Source of the DNA: an uncultured Bacteroidia bacterium
GTDB taxonomy: Bacteria > Bacteroidota > Bacteroidia > NS11-12g > UBA9320
Assembly: GCA_943787465.1 (NCBI GenBank)
Contig: CALSMN010000001.1
Coordinates: forward strand, 1-64,000
DNA: 64,000 nucleotides
Direction of reading: 5' to 3'
The notes below the pieces were generated by a model. That model searched no databases. It was not told the DNA's origin and saw nothing but the letters and a program-made list of their open reading frames with translations. Every line of letters begins with the position of its first letter. Position 1 is the first letter of the stretch. Of the stretch, positions 37,701-46,139 are shown piece after piece. A program made the translations under genes and the position numbers.

Positions 37701-38059
37701 TAAAAAACTTGAGCATCTTTCTTTGATGCAAAATAACCGTACTTTTCACCCCATGATTTCCAACAATCAGCCAATCTGTGCGCCACCTGCTTTACAGAGG
37801 TTTCTGAACCTGTCGTACCGTCAGATAATGGAACTCCTGCTTTCCTGAAATATTTTTGTGCTAATATATCTGTAGCGACCTGTGACCAATTTTTTGGCAC
37901 TTCTACATTTTCCATTTTAAATACTTCATCTCCCGCTGGATTTTTTATCACAGAGGTGCGGTATTCGTATTCATATAAATCAGTGGCAGGAACACCATCC
38001 TTTGTGTTAAATCTTTTGAATTTTAAAGCATTCTTGTTGTACTTTGTTTTTGTGGTCAT
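34766..38059 (-). CDS. nrdJ: Adenosylcobalamin-dependent (class II) ribonucleoside-diphosphate reductase
   Basis: Makes deoxyribonucleotides with a B12-derived radical, so it works with or without oxygen. The 1097-residue length fits the long NrdJ form. The substrate and radical-site segments include [24 protein letters not shown] (cited in part) and [19 protein letters not shown]. The C-terminus is a four-Cys zinc ribbon ([17 protein letters not shown] then TNCG), typical of this class. No classical cobalamin riboswitch was seen upstream. A possible -7 box (TACTTTTG) lies at 38124-38131. It is transcribed alone and ends at a hairpin shared with the neighbouring gene. Confidence 0.95.
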   Translation of the reverse strand: [1097 protein letters not shown]

Positions 38060-38299
38060 AAATTAGTTTTTTGGTTTTAACGAAAAATAAAATCAACTCA
38101 ATTTTTTACAGTGAGTTTTGACTCAAAAGTATGCTCTAAAATGTGGTTGATGAAACAGGTGTTTTCCACACCTCAACATTAAAATTTTTCAGTTGACTTA
38201 TTTTTAAGAGATTTGCAATGTTGATAAGATAAAATCATGCTGAAAATTAGTCATTTTTAGAAATTTTATTTCGATTTTAATTGTTTTTATAAACCTCAG
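38060..38299. promoter_or_regulatory. Divergent regulatory gap between nrdJ and the GGGP-synthase gene
   Basis: AT-rich. It holds TACTTTTG on the minus strand (38124-38131), a plausible nrdJ -7 box. The box overlaps the palindrome TTTTGA-C-TCAAAA (38116-38128), a candidate operator. A small hairpin AGGTGT/ACACCT is at 38157-38173. No NrdR-box pair and no B12 riboswitch core were found. Confidence 0.45.
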
Positions 38300-38350
38300 A
38301 TTATTAATATATTAAATCATATAACGTCATTTTCTAATCAAAAAATAAAA

Positions 38351-39040
38351 ATGGTGTCTGTCTTGATTGATCCGGACAGTGCCAATGAAAAACACATCGA
38401 CTTTTTAACTAGTCGTGTTGGTTTTGATGATATAGATTTCATCTTTGTTGGAGGCAGTTTAGTTACTGATGGAAATATTAAAAACTGTGTACAGTTAATC
38501 AAGAACCGGACCTCTAAACCCATAGTTCTGTTTCCTGGAAGCCCAAATCAAATAGAAGAAGAAGCTGACGGAATCTTATTATTAAGTTTAATAAGTGGTA
38601 GAAATCCAGATTTACTTATTGGTAGGCAGGTAGAGGCTGCTCACAAATTAAAGGGGTCGGGGCTTGAAATTCTACCTACGGGTTATATTTTAATTGATGG
38701 TGGGCGAACAACCACCGTGTCATACATAAGTAATACCACTCCCATTCCGCCAGATAAGCCTGGAATTGCTGTAGCAACCGCTCTGGCTGGATGTCAGCTT
38801 GGTCAGCGACTTATATATTTAGATTGTGGAAGTGGGGCTCGTCACTGTGCTCCGCCTCAACTTATCAAAATGGTGAAAAATGAAATCAACGTGCCCCTAA
38901 TTGTAGGCGGAGGTATAAGAAGTCAAACGGACGCAGAAGTTTTATTTAAAGCGGGTGCTGATATCATTGTTGTGGGAAATCACTTGGAAGAAAATCCTGA
39001 GTTTTTAACTCAACTTGCGGTAGCAAAATTGAATACATAA
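38351..39040 (+). CDS. Geranylgeranylglyceryl-phosphate synthase-like (PcrB/GGGPS family) prenyltransferase
   Basis: TIM-barrel enzyme that joins a polyprenyl chain to sn-glycerol 1-phosphate with an ether bond. This is best known from archaeal lipids, and group II members in Bacteroidota are reported to be active. Visible are the LIDPD strand, FVGGS, LFPGSPNQI, the YILIDGG loop, YLDCGSGA, VGGGIRS and the phosphate-binding GADIIVVGN. From the ATG at 38351 it is 229 residues, about 15-20 short at the N-terminus. The in-frame codons from about 38300 read like the missing family helix (IINILNHITSF...) but offer only ATT, not ATG, GTG or TTG. The physiological product in this organism is unknown. 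Confidence 0.88.
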   Translation: MVSVLIDPDSANEKHIDFLTSRVGFDDIDFIFVGGSLVTDGNIKNCVQLIKNRTSKPIVLFPGSPNQIEEEADGILLLSLISGRNPDLLIGRQVEAAHKLKGSGLEILPTGYILIDGGRTTTVSYISNTTPIPPDKPGIAVATALAGCQLGQRLIYLDCGSGARHCAPPQLIKMVKNEINVPLIVGGGIRSQTDAEVLFKAGADIIVVGNHLEENPEFLTQLAVAKLNT

Positions 39041-39043
39041 CAT

Positions 39044-40291
39044 TTAAGCAGAATTCAATTCAAAGACAGTAATCTCTGGTAGAAAACCAAATCTGCCTGG
39101 ATATCCTAAATATCCAAATCCACGGTTAACATAAAGTAATTGATCGTTTTCAGAATATATATCCACCCACTCAGGGTATTGATATTTAACTGGACTCCAT
39201 CTGTAATATTTGCTATCGATTCCAAATTGCATCCCATGAGTATGACCTGAAAATGTAGCTTTAATACTAGGGTTTTTGTATAATATCTCTGCTCGCCAAT
39301 GGCTTGGATCGTGTGAGAGGAGTAATTTTGTTTCAATATCTTGAATGTTGTTCAAGGCATCTTTTAGGTTTCCGTACTTAGGAAAACGCCGATGAGCACT
39401 CCAATTTTCTACGCCTAAAATGGCTAATTGTTGTCCTTCAATTTCAATGATATGATGCTCATTCATAAGTAATTTCCAGCCCATATCTTGATGATGTTTT
39501 TTTAAATTTTCTATGTTTTGCTCTTTCGTTAGACCCTGCTCTCTCGGCCATTTTACATAATCACCATAATCATGATTTCCTAAAACTGAAAATGCACCAT
39601 GGGTAGCTTTTATAGAACTAAACATCGCTTTGTAGTCATCAAATTCATCAGCTGTATTATTGACTAAATCGCCTGTAAAAAAAAATAAATCTGGCTTCAA
39701 CTCATTAATCATATCAATGCCCTGTTGAACACTTTTTTTGCTCCAAAAACTACCAGAATGTATATCTGAAATTTGAACTATTCTCAATCCCTCAAAAGAT
39801 TTTGGAAGTTTTCGAATGGGCAATTTTCTTTTTTGAATGGTATAATTATGGGCACCGCTAACTATACCGTAGATTAGACTAGTAAATAAGGCACTGGCAG
39901 TTAAAAAACCCGTAGTTATAATGAAATCTGAGCGACTTATTTTGGTCACCGATGGTGTGTTTCTAATTTGATTTGAAGAGTATTGAAATAAACGAATAGT
40001 ATCATCTGTTAAAATAAAAAACAACCAAACAAGCTTAGCTAAAAAAAGAGCTATAAAAATACTATACGTGAACACAAAGAAAATATGATTCGTTGGCTTA
40101 ATAAAACCAGAAGATTTTATAAGTATGGTGATTAGTAATACGGCTGGCAGAATCCAGTATAATAAATAAAATAATGAAGTGTGATCTGGTATCCATCGTT
40201 TTATAAACACCTTAAATCCTTGATAAACATATAGGTCCAATACGAAAAAAAATCCAACAAATAGAATAAAAAAAATTGTTCTTGACATCAA
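39044..40291 (-). CDS. Membrane-bound metallophosphoesterase
   Basis: A 415-residue protein with about four N-terminal membrane helices (residues 1-155), then a calcineurin-like phosphoesterase domain. Metal-binding motifs appear in order: QISDIHSGS, FTGDLVNN, LGNHDYGDY, LSHDPSHW and SGHTHGMQFG. It is related to YkuE/YaeI-like phosphodiesterases, and LpxH-type or phospholipid substrates are possible (inference). The stop is 3 bases from the convergent GGGPS-like gene. Confidence 0.9.
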   Translation of the reverse strand: MMSRTIFFILFVGFFFVLDLYVYQGFKVFIKRWIPDHTSLFYLLYWILPAVLLITILIKSSGFIKPTNHIFFVFTYSIFIALFLAKLVWLFFILTDDTIRLFQYSSNQIRNTPSVTKISRSDFIITTGFLTASALFTSLIYGIVSGAHNYTIQKRKLPIRKLPKSFEGLRIVQISDIHSGSFWSKKSVQQGIDMINELKPDLFFFTGDLVNNTADEFDDYKAMFSSIKATHGAFSVLGNHDYGDYVKWPREQGLTKEQNIENLKKHHQDMGWKLLMNEHHIIEIEGQQLAILGVENWSAHRRFPKYGNLKDALNNIQDIETKLLLSHDPSHWRAEILYKNPSIKATFSGHTHGMQFGIDSKYYRWSPVKYQYPEWVDIYSENDQLLYVNRGFGYLGYPGRFGFLPEITVFELNSA

Positions 40292-40332
40292 TTATGGTAC
40301 ATGCAATATTCTATCTTTTATACAAATAATCG

Positions 40333-40358
40333 TGCATGAATTATAAAACTTTCATGCA
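40333..40358. promoter_or_regulatory. Palindrome before the MarR gene, candidate operator
   Basis: TGCATGAA (40333-40340) and TTCATGCA (40351-40358) are perfect inverted repeats with a 10-base spacer. They end 22 bases before the -7 box TAGCTTTG at 40380-40387, so they cover the -33 region of the MarR promoter. An extra half-site CATGCAAT is at 40300-40307. The palindromic layout fits MarR-type autoregulation. Confidence 0.5.
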
Positions 40359-40379
40359 ATAAATTTCTGTTTCTAAAGT

Positions 40380-40387
40380 TAGCTTTG
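40380..40387 (+). promoter_or_regulatory. -7 box TAGCTTTG for the MarR gene
   Basis: Perfect TAnnTTTG, 16 bases before the ATG at 40404. Confidence 0.45.
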
Positions 40388-40403
40388 TAATAAGATTTTT
40401 ACT

Positions 40404-40856
40404 ATGAAAACGGATTACTTTCAAATACATACTAAATTGAATTGTGATGTTGAAGAAATAATGAACGTTATTGCTTCAACATCACAATTATCTAAATGCT
40501 CTTTTAAGGGATTTGTTGAAAAAATACACCATTACCTGCCAACAATATATGGTTCTTAAAATTATATTCAAACAACACCCTAATCCAATTTCTGTTGGGG
40601 TTATAAATTCCAAAATAACCTGTAAAAAGTCTAATACATCACGAATCATAGATAAACTTGAACAAAAGGAATATGTATATAGGGTGGTTTGTCCGTTTGA
40701 TAATAGACAAATTGATATTTTCCTTACTATCCGTGGTATTCAAATTTTGGAAGAAATTACGCTTTTTGTTCAAAATGAAATGCAAAAAAAAACACATTGT
40801 CTAAAGCAGAATTAAAAAGCTTAAATTCTCTTTTAAAGAAATTGAGCTATTGCTGA
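40404..40856 (+). pseudogene. MarR-family transcriptional regulator with two frameshifts
   Basis: The family-like reading starts with ATG at 40404 (MKTDYFQIHTKLNCDVEEIMNV). It must shift +1 near 40468 to continue as LLQHHNYLNALLRDLLKKY and the winged-helix core QQYMVLKI...SNTSRIIDKLEQKEYV. A second shift in an A9 run near 40783-40791 is needed to reach the usual C-terminal helix (LSKAELKSLNSLLKKL) and the stop at 40854-40856. The second shift returns to the first frame. Without correction only a 114-residue core from TTG 40471 is open. MarR proteins repress efflux or stress genes in response to small molecules. Either a recent pseudogene or sequencing errors, of which the A9 site is the more suspect. 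Confidence 0.75.
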
Positions 40857-40857
40857 T

Positions 40858-41724
40858 TTACTTTTTAACGATTAATTCGGCGACTTCTTTATGAGAAACA
40901 GAAAAATAGCCTAGTCCACCGTTACTAATGTTATTGTTTGGATTTGCAGGAGGTGGGTCAAAAGGGGTTCCGCTCCTACCTATTTGGGCTTCAAGATCTA
41001 CAATGTATTGATAGTATTCTCGAGTAATTGCATATTGTTCTATTTTTATAGTATCGTTTGGAAGAACAGTAAATGGAAATGGTCTTGGTGTTTTTCCAAG
41101 ACTTAATTCTGCAGCAATATTGTTAATATCAAATTTTTCATTCAAATAAGATACGCTACCAAACTCATCACTATCGATATAAACGCCAAAATCATCTTTT
41201 AATGTGTCGTTTCTATATGCTTTAAATAAATAGTAATCACCTTGTTCTTCACGTTCTTTTCCTTGGATAAAAACATAATACCCTTTTTCAATAAATCCAT
41301 TATTGTCCGGTAAATAATAGGAAGCTATCGTGTCAATTGGATACGCTAATGGCGCTTCTTCACTTGCCGTATACTTTTTGCCTTTGTAGTCTACAGAAAG
41401 CGTATATCTCACTCCAGGTGTACAAAAATATGCTGTGGATGATTCATAGTGACCGCTATCTGTATGACTCAAAATGACATTTGTTCCATCCGATCCTGTA
41501 ATGGTGACGACAGCGTCAGTTACAAATATCATTTCGCTTTGATCAAAATATGCCTGCGATAAGGAAAGGTTCACCGACCATGGTTCATTTTGGGAGGTAA
41601 TCTGCCCTTCAATCACAAGCTTTGATTCTCCTGAAGGTATCTCTAATTCTACAATTCGTTCACATGCAGAAAGTAAAAAAACCAATCCAGTAAATAATGC
41701 AACTATTTTTTTTGTATGTGTCAT
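40858..41724 (-). CDS. DUF4249 family outer-membrane lipoprotein
   Basis: A 288-residue lipoprotein (signal peptide ending LLSAC) with Ig-like beta strands over residues 30-150 (LVIEGQITSQNEPWSVNLS is the family opening). DUF4249 proteins are almost always encoded beside a TonB receptor, and here the receptor lies 2 bases upstream in the same operon. It is likely an accessory surface subunit of that receptor. The 3' end is 1 base from the reconstructed MarR stop (convergent). Confidence 0.9.
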   Translation of the reverse strand: MTHTKKIVALFTGLVFLLSACERIVELEIPSGESKLVIEGQITSQNEPWSVNLSLSQAYFDQSEMIFVTDAVVTITGSDGTNVILSHTDSGHYESSTAYFCTPGVRYTLSVDYKGKKYTASEEAPLAYPIDTIASYYLPDNNGFIEKGYYVFIQGKEREEQGDYYLFKAYRNDTLKDDFGVYIDSDEFGSVSYLNEKFDINNIAAELSLGKTPRPFPFTVLPNDTIKIEQYAITREYYQYIVDLEAQIGRSGTPFDPPPANPNNNISNGGLGYFSVSHKEVAELIVKK

Positions 41725-41726
41725 TT

Positions 41727-44114
41727 TTAAAATTCAAAATTCCAAGTTATTGCGGGAATCATTTTAAATAGTGTGGTTTGAAAAGCCGCAGTATTACCAA
41801 CAATCGCTTCTTTATTTTTTTCTAAATCCTCTAATTCTACTGTTCTAAAGTATATTGCATACGGATTTGCTCTGTTGTATAAATTATAAATTGAAAAGTT
41901 CCAATTACTTTTAAATTTTTTATCTGGTTTATCTTTTGACTTTAAAGTAACTCCTATATCTGCTCTGTGGTATGCAGGTACGCGATAATTGTTTCGAACT
42001 TCGTCATACTCGGATACCCATTGCCCATCAAAATAATATTTACTGATTGGTGTAGTTAGTGGCTGACCTGAAGAATAAACAAATGAGGCTGTAGCTAATA
42101 ATCTTTTCGAAAATTTTTGAGTAAAAACTAGGGATAAGTTATGCCGGCGATCAAAACCAGCCACATAGGGGTTTCCTCCACTTATGCCCTCAATTTCTCG
42201 CATAGTTTTTGCCCAAGTATACGATAAAAAGCCAGTCGATTTTCCTGCTGTTTTTGCAATATAAAACTCTGCTCCGTACGCCCACCCTTTTCCAAGCAAA
42301 AGCTCGCCATCTAAATTTTCATTAAAAGCTATCTGAGCATTGTCTCTGTAATCAATCTGTTGATCCATCCATTTATAATAGATCTCCATGGAAGTTTCTA
42401 GACCTATATCAAAGTTTTTGAACAACCCAATTGCAACCTGATCTGCTCGTTGGGGTTTAATGTTTTTATTCACACTAAACCACTGGTCGGTAGGAAAGGC
42501 TGATGCGGTGTTCGTAGCTTGTTGTATGTACTGAAATGTGCGATTGTATGATGCTTTTAGTGCTAAAGTAGACGCTAGATTATAGCTTATCGACGCTCGA
42601 GGTTCAAGACCAACATAGGTATTATAAAATTCACCATTTGTAAATGAATCTGCTGAGGTAAGTGAGGGAATTGGCTCATTTGTTTCGGCATTTTTAATAT
42701 AGGTATATTCCGTACCGCCAATATTTGAGAAAGTTGAAAGTCTCATACCGTATCTCATATTTAATCGTTTGTTGTGGGTGTATTCATGATCTACATATAA
42801 ACCATTTTCAAGAGCTTTCTTTTTTTCCAATTGCGTATCCTCAAAAATTTGTCGGGAATCTTCATTATTGGCAGCAAATAGTCCTGGATTAAATCGATGA
42901 TACGTAACTTGCCCACCAAAATTTAATTTACTTTTTGGGCTAACATAATTAGTCCAATCTGATTTTATATAAATATCATTAATGGATTGATCTAGACCAA
43001 AACTAGCATTTTCAGCAAATTTTATATCGAACCCGTAATCAAAATCACTAAAAACGAGTGATGTATTCACAAACATCTTTTCGTTGATTAAGTGATTCCA
43101 TCGTAATGTTGCTGTAGCGTTTCCCCAATTTATTTTAAATAATTCGCTCAGGCCCAATACGTCGCGTCCAAAGTAGCCACTAATATAGAGTCGATCCTTA
43201 TCACTCAATTCGTAGTTGGCTTTCATGTTCAAATCATAAAAATATAATTTACTTTCTTGAATACTTTGGTCAGGGGCTAATGGAAGAAAAACATCTGCAT
43301 AACTTCTTCTACCCGCTATCATAAAACTAGATTTGTCTTTCACAATGGGGCCTTCAAGAGTTAACCTGCTTGAGATTGTGCCGATACCCCCAATTCCAGA
43401 GAACTTCTTGGCATTACCATCTCTCATTTTAATGTCTACAATAGATGACAATCGTCCGCCATATTTTGCAGGAATACCTCCTTTGTATACCTCTAAATCT
43501 TTTACTGCATCGCCATTAAATACACTAAAAAACCCAAGTAAATGAGAGGCATTATAAACCGTTGCTTCATCCAACAAAATTAAATTTTGATCCTGAGAAC
43601 CTCCCCTAACGTTAAATCCGGAGTTACCTTCACCAGCAGATTGTATTCCAGGTAGAAGCGTTATTGTTTTAAGTATATCAACTTCGCCAAAAATTACAGG
43701 AATTTCTTTGATTTTTGCTGTTTCCATTTTGACTACACTCATCTTTTTATTCTCAACTCTTTTCTCCAATGCCTTTGCACTAATTAAGGCTGGTCCAATT
43801 GATATTGCTTTTGATTTAAGTTCTATATTAATGGTTTGGTTTTGATTCAGATTTATTTTCTCAACTACATCTTCAAATCCTGAATATTTGAAGGTCAGTG
43901 TATAGGGGCCTTTTGGTAACGTTATAGAGTAAAATCCATACTCGTTTGTAATGGCACCTCCTCCTGATGAAACCATAACAGTAGCGCCTATTAACGTTTC
44001 TCCGTTTGAGTTGTCTTTTAATCTACCACTAACCGTGTATTCTTGGGCAAGTGTTCCAACTGAAATGAAAATAAATTGGATTAGAACAAGCTTTCTTAAT
44101 TTTACTAGATTCAT
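41727..44114 (-). CDS. TonB-dependent receptor with carboxypeptidase-regulatory-like domain
   Basis: A 795-residue outer-membrane importer. It has a signal peptide (1-23), a CarboxypepD-reg-like domain (about 25-110, with GETLIGATV and GFYSITLPKG) and a plug (about 125-235, with GFNVRGGSQDQNLILLDEA and VYKGGIPAKYGGRLSSIVDI), then a beta barrel ending WNFEF. It is followed by DUF4249 on the same strand, a pairing frequent in Bacteroidota. It is shorter than SusC and lacks SusD, so a polysaccharide role is unlikely. The substrate is unknown; iron complexes or peptides are possible. Confidence 0.92.
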   Translation of the reverse strand: MNLVKLRKLVLIQFIFISVGTLAQEYTVSGRLKDNSNGETLIGATVMVSSGGGAITNEYGFYSITLPKGPYTLTFKYSGFEDVVEKINLNQNQTINIELKSKAISIGPALISAKALEKRVENKKMSVVKMETAKIKEIPVIFGEVDILKTITLLPGIQSAGEGNSGFNVRGGSQDQNLILLDEATVYNASHLLGFFSVFNGDAVKDLEVYKGGIPAKYGGRLSSIVDIKMRDGNAKKFSGIGGIGTISSRLTLEGPIVKDKSSFMIAGRRSYADVFLPLAPDQSIQESKLYFYDLNMKANYELSDKDRLYISGYFGRDVLGLSELFKINWGNATATLRWNHLINEKMFVNTSLVFSDFDYGFDIKFAENASFGLDQSINDIYIKSDWTNYVSPKSKLNFGGQVTYHRFNPGLFAANNEDSRQIFEDTQLEKKKALENGLYVDHEYTHNKRLNMRYGMRLSTFSNIGGTEYTYIKNAETNEPIPSLTSADSFTNGEFYNTYVGLEPRASISYNLASTLALKASYNRTFQYIQQATNTASAFPTDQWFSVNKNIKPQRADQVAIGLFKNFDIGLETSMEIYYKWMDQQIDYRDNAQIAFNENLDGELLLGKGWAYGAEFYIAKTAGKSTGFLSYTWAKTMREIEGISGGNPYVAGFDRRHNLSLVFTQKFSKRLLATASFVYSSGQPLTTPISKYYFDGQWVSEYDEVRNNYRVPAYHRADIGVTLKSKDKPDKKFKSNWNFSIYNLYNRANPYAIYFRTVELEDLEKNKEAIVGNTAAFQTTLFKMIPAITWNFEF

Positions 44115-44221
44115 AATTAATGCTGCAATGCTATAACATTAGAATGTAATATTTGTTTCTTTTATGTAAAAAACACCTTGAACTTTAATCAAAAAGAAAA
44201 CATCATATTTGCCATACACTA

Positions 44222-45184
44222 ATGCTCAATTTTTTTCTTTTTGTTGTAGGTTTTCTTATACTGATAAAGGGTGCAGACTGGTTAGTTATAGGCTCATCTT
44301 GTATAGCAAAAAAAAATAATATTTCTGACCTTGTTGTCGGCCTTACTATTGTTTCTATGGGTACAAGTATGCCAGAACTTCTTGTCAACATACTTGCCAG
44401 TTCAAAAGATGCCTCAGAAATTGCTGTAGGAAATATTTTGGGTTCAAATATTGCAAATATCTTGTTGATTTTAGGGATTACTTCATTTATGTACCCTATA
44501 AAAGTCAAACAAAGCACCTTTAATAAAGAAATTCCCTTTTCCATAGTGGCACTCTTATTAGTGGGTTTAGTCGCTAACATATCCTTTTTTGACAACCAAG
44601 ATAATTCAATAACACATCTAGACGGTTTGTTTCTTATCGTATTTTTTGGTTTATTTATTGCATATATTATTGGGTTGGCAAAAACAGGAAGGCCTGATTT
44701 ATTAGATGAAATTCCAGATGCCGAAATGAATAATGGCAAAGCTGCTCTGTATATAATACTAGGAGTGATTGGTCTATTTTTTGGGGGGAAATGGGTTGTT
44801 GATGGGGCAATTGAAATAGCTCGTTTATTTCAATTAAGCGAGGCCTTCATTGGGTTAACAATTGTTGCTATTGGAACATCATTACCTGAACTGGTAACTT
44901 CTGCCATGGCTGCATACAGAAAAAATACAGATATTGCCATGGCTAATGTTATTGGGTCTAATATTTTCAACCTGCTTTGGGTGCTTGGTGTTAGCGCAAT
45001 CATTAGTCCTTTGAATTATCAACCATCACTGAATACTGACATGGTCATACTTCTTTTTGCAAGTGCATTGATATTGATTGGATTAAAGAATGGTAAACCA
45101 AAAAATCAAATTGGAAAGACTACAGGAATATTATTTCTAATACTCTATGTTGCTTATTTATGTTTCTTAATCTATCGAGGATAG
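44222..45184 (+). CDS. Calcium/sodium antiporter (YrbG/CaxA family)
   Basis: A 320-residue inner-membrane cation exchanger with ten helices in two inverted halves. Each half carries an alpha repeat: VGLTIVSMGTSMPELLVNI with GNILGSNIANI in the first, and IVAIGTSLPELVTS with ANVIGSNIFNLLW in the second. Acidic residues in the PEL motifs bind Ca2+. A near-consensus -7 box (CATATTTG) is at 44204-44211. The 3' end is 1 base from the convergent M28 peptidase gene. Confidence 0.93.
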   Translation: MLNFFLFVVGFLILIKGADWLVIGSSCIAKKNNISDLVVGLTIVSMGTSMPELLVNILASSKDASEIAVGNILGSNIANILLILGITSFMYPIKVKQSTFNKEIPFSIVALLLVGLVANISFFDNQDNSITHLDGLFLIVFFGLFIAYIIGLAKTGRPDLLDEIPDAEMNNGKAALYIILGVIGLFFGGKWVVDGAIEIARLFQLSEAFIGLTIVAIGTSLPELVTSAMAAYRKNTDIAMANVIGSNIFNLLWVLGVSAIISPLNYQPSLNTDMVILLFASALILIGLKNGKPKNQIGKTTGILFLILYVAYLCFLIYRG

Positions 45185-45185
45185 A

Positions 45186-46139
45186 TTATTTATCCATGAC
45201 CACTTGTAATACTGTTTCTCCTACGGCCTTTAAAGTAATTTTGTCGATCGTTTCCATGTTATCTTTGTGGGTGTGCCAGAAGTCTCCAAACCCTGTGTTT
45301 TCTTTAGTGTCGTAATGAATAATATCAAGTGTTGGTATTCCTAAGTTTTGATTAATAAAAAGGTGATCATCTACCAGCTGACCTCCAAAACTATTATTAA
45401 AAAATCTTCCATGACCCAATCTTTTAGCAGTGTTCCATACATTTTTAACATAGAGTTGAGCATACATCCAAGAATTAGCTTCTATAGCAAACACCGCATT
45501 TTTTGGGCCGACCATATCTAATAAAATACCAAATTCTGCAATATAATTTGATTTGTGCGGGTTTTTAGACCAATATTGAGAGCCTAAACACCATGTGGTT
45601 GCTGCTCCATTAGCTTCGCCCATGTCTTCTGCATCAAAAAATACAATATCTACACCAACATTTGGTTTTTTCTGCTGTAATTGCCTAGCAATTTCTATGA
45701 TAACGCCAACTCCGCTTGCCCCATCATTTGCTCCATCAGCTGGTTCCGTAGGTCGTTCTATATCTTGGTCGGCCATTGGTCTAGTGTCCCAATGTGCACA
45801 TAGCAGTATTCTGTTTTTCTTATCTTGATTAATGCTACCAATTATATTATTGATAGCTATATTATTGAATACCCCCTGCTGAATAAATGAAGTGTCACAG
45901 TATTGTGATAATTTTTTCTGAAGATATTCTGCTGTTTGCTTGTGAGCCAAACTGCCTGGAACTCTGGGACCAAAATCTACTTGATCTTGAATGTACTGGT
46001 ATGCACTATCTGTGTTAAATGTTACAGTAATTGGAACATTTTGTATTGTATTAGACGCTGAGTCTGTAGTATTTGAATCCGTACAACCTAATATTAAAAA
46101 AAAGGATGAAAACAGTATAATTATTGTTTTTATTTTCAT
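45186..46139 (-). CDS. M28 family zinc peptidase / glutaminyl cyclase-like lipoprotein
   Basis: A 317-residue lipoprotein (lipobox LILGC) acting in the periplasm or on the surface. Zinc ligands of the M28 fold are visible: HWDTRP, GANDGASGV, FFDAEDMG and the C-terminal FWHTHKDNMETI. The spacing and the QYWSKNPH region are closer to glutaminyl-peptide cyclotransferases than to aminopeptidases; the two activities cannot be separated by eye. It lies directly downstream of cysS (stop and start adjacent) and probably shares its transcript. Confidence 0.88.
   Translation of the reverse strand: MKIKTIIILFSSFFLILGCTDSNTTDSASNTIQNVPITVTFNTDSAYQYIQDQVDFGPRVPGSLAHKQTAEYLQKKLSQYCDTSFIQQGVFNNIAINNIIGSINQDKKNRILLCAHWDTRPMADQDIERPTEPADGANDGASGVGVIIEIARQLQQKKPNVGVDIVFFDAEDMGEANGAATTWCLGSQYWSKNPHKSNYIAEFGILLDMVGPKNAVFAIEANSWMYAQLYVKNVWNTAKRLGHGRFFNNSFGGQLVDDHLFINQNLGIPTLDIIHYDTKENTGFGDFWHTHKDNMETIDKITLKAVGETVLQVVMDK

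Noticed and set aside
38161-38170. DnaA box / replication origin (TTTTCCACA)
   Set aside because: A single near-match without a cluster of boxes, and no dnaA or dnaN nearby.
38060-38350. Cobalamin riboswitch before the B12-dependent reductase
   Set aside because: I could not find the conserved B12-box core or the surrounding stems in the minus-strand leader; a covariance-model search would settle it.
41727-44114. SusC-type glycan importer
   Set aside because: Shorter than SusC, no SusD lipoprotein or glycan-degrading genes; DUF4249 pairing indicates a different receptor class.
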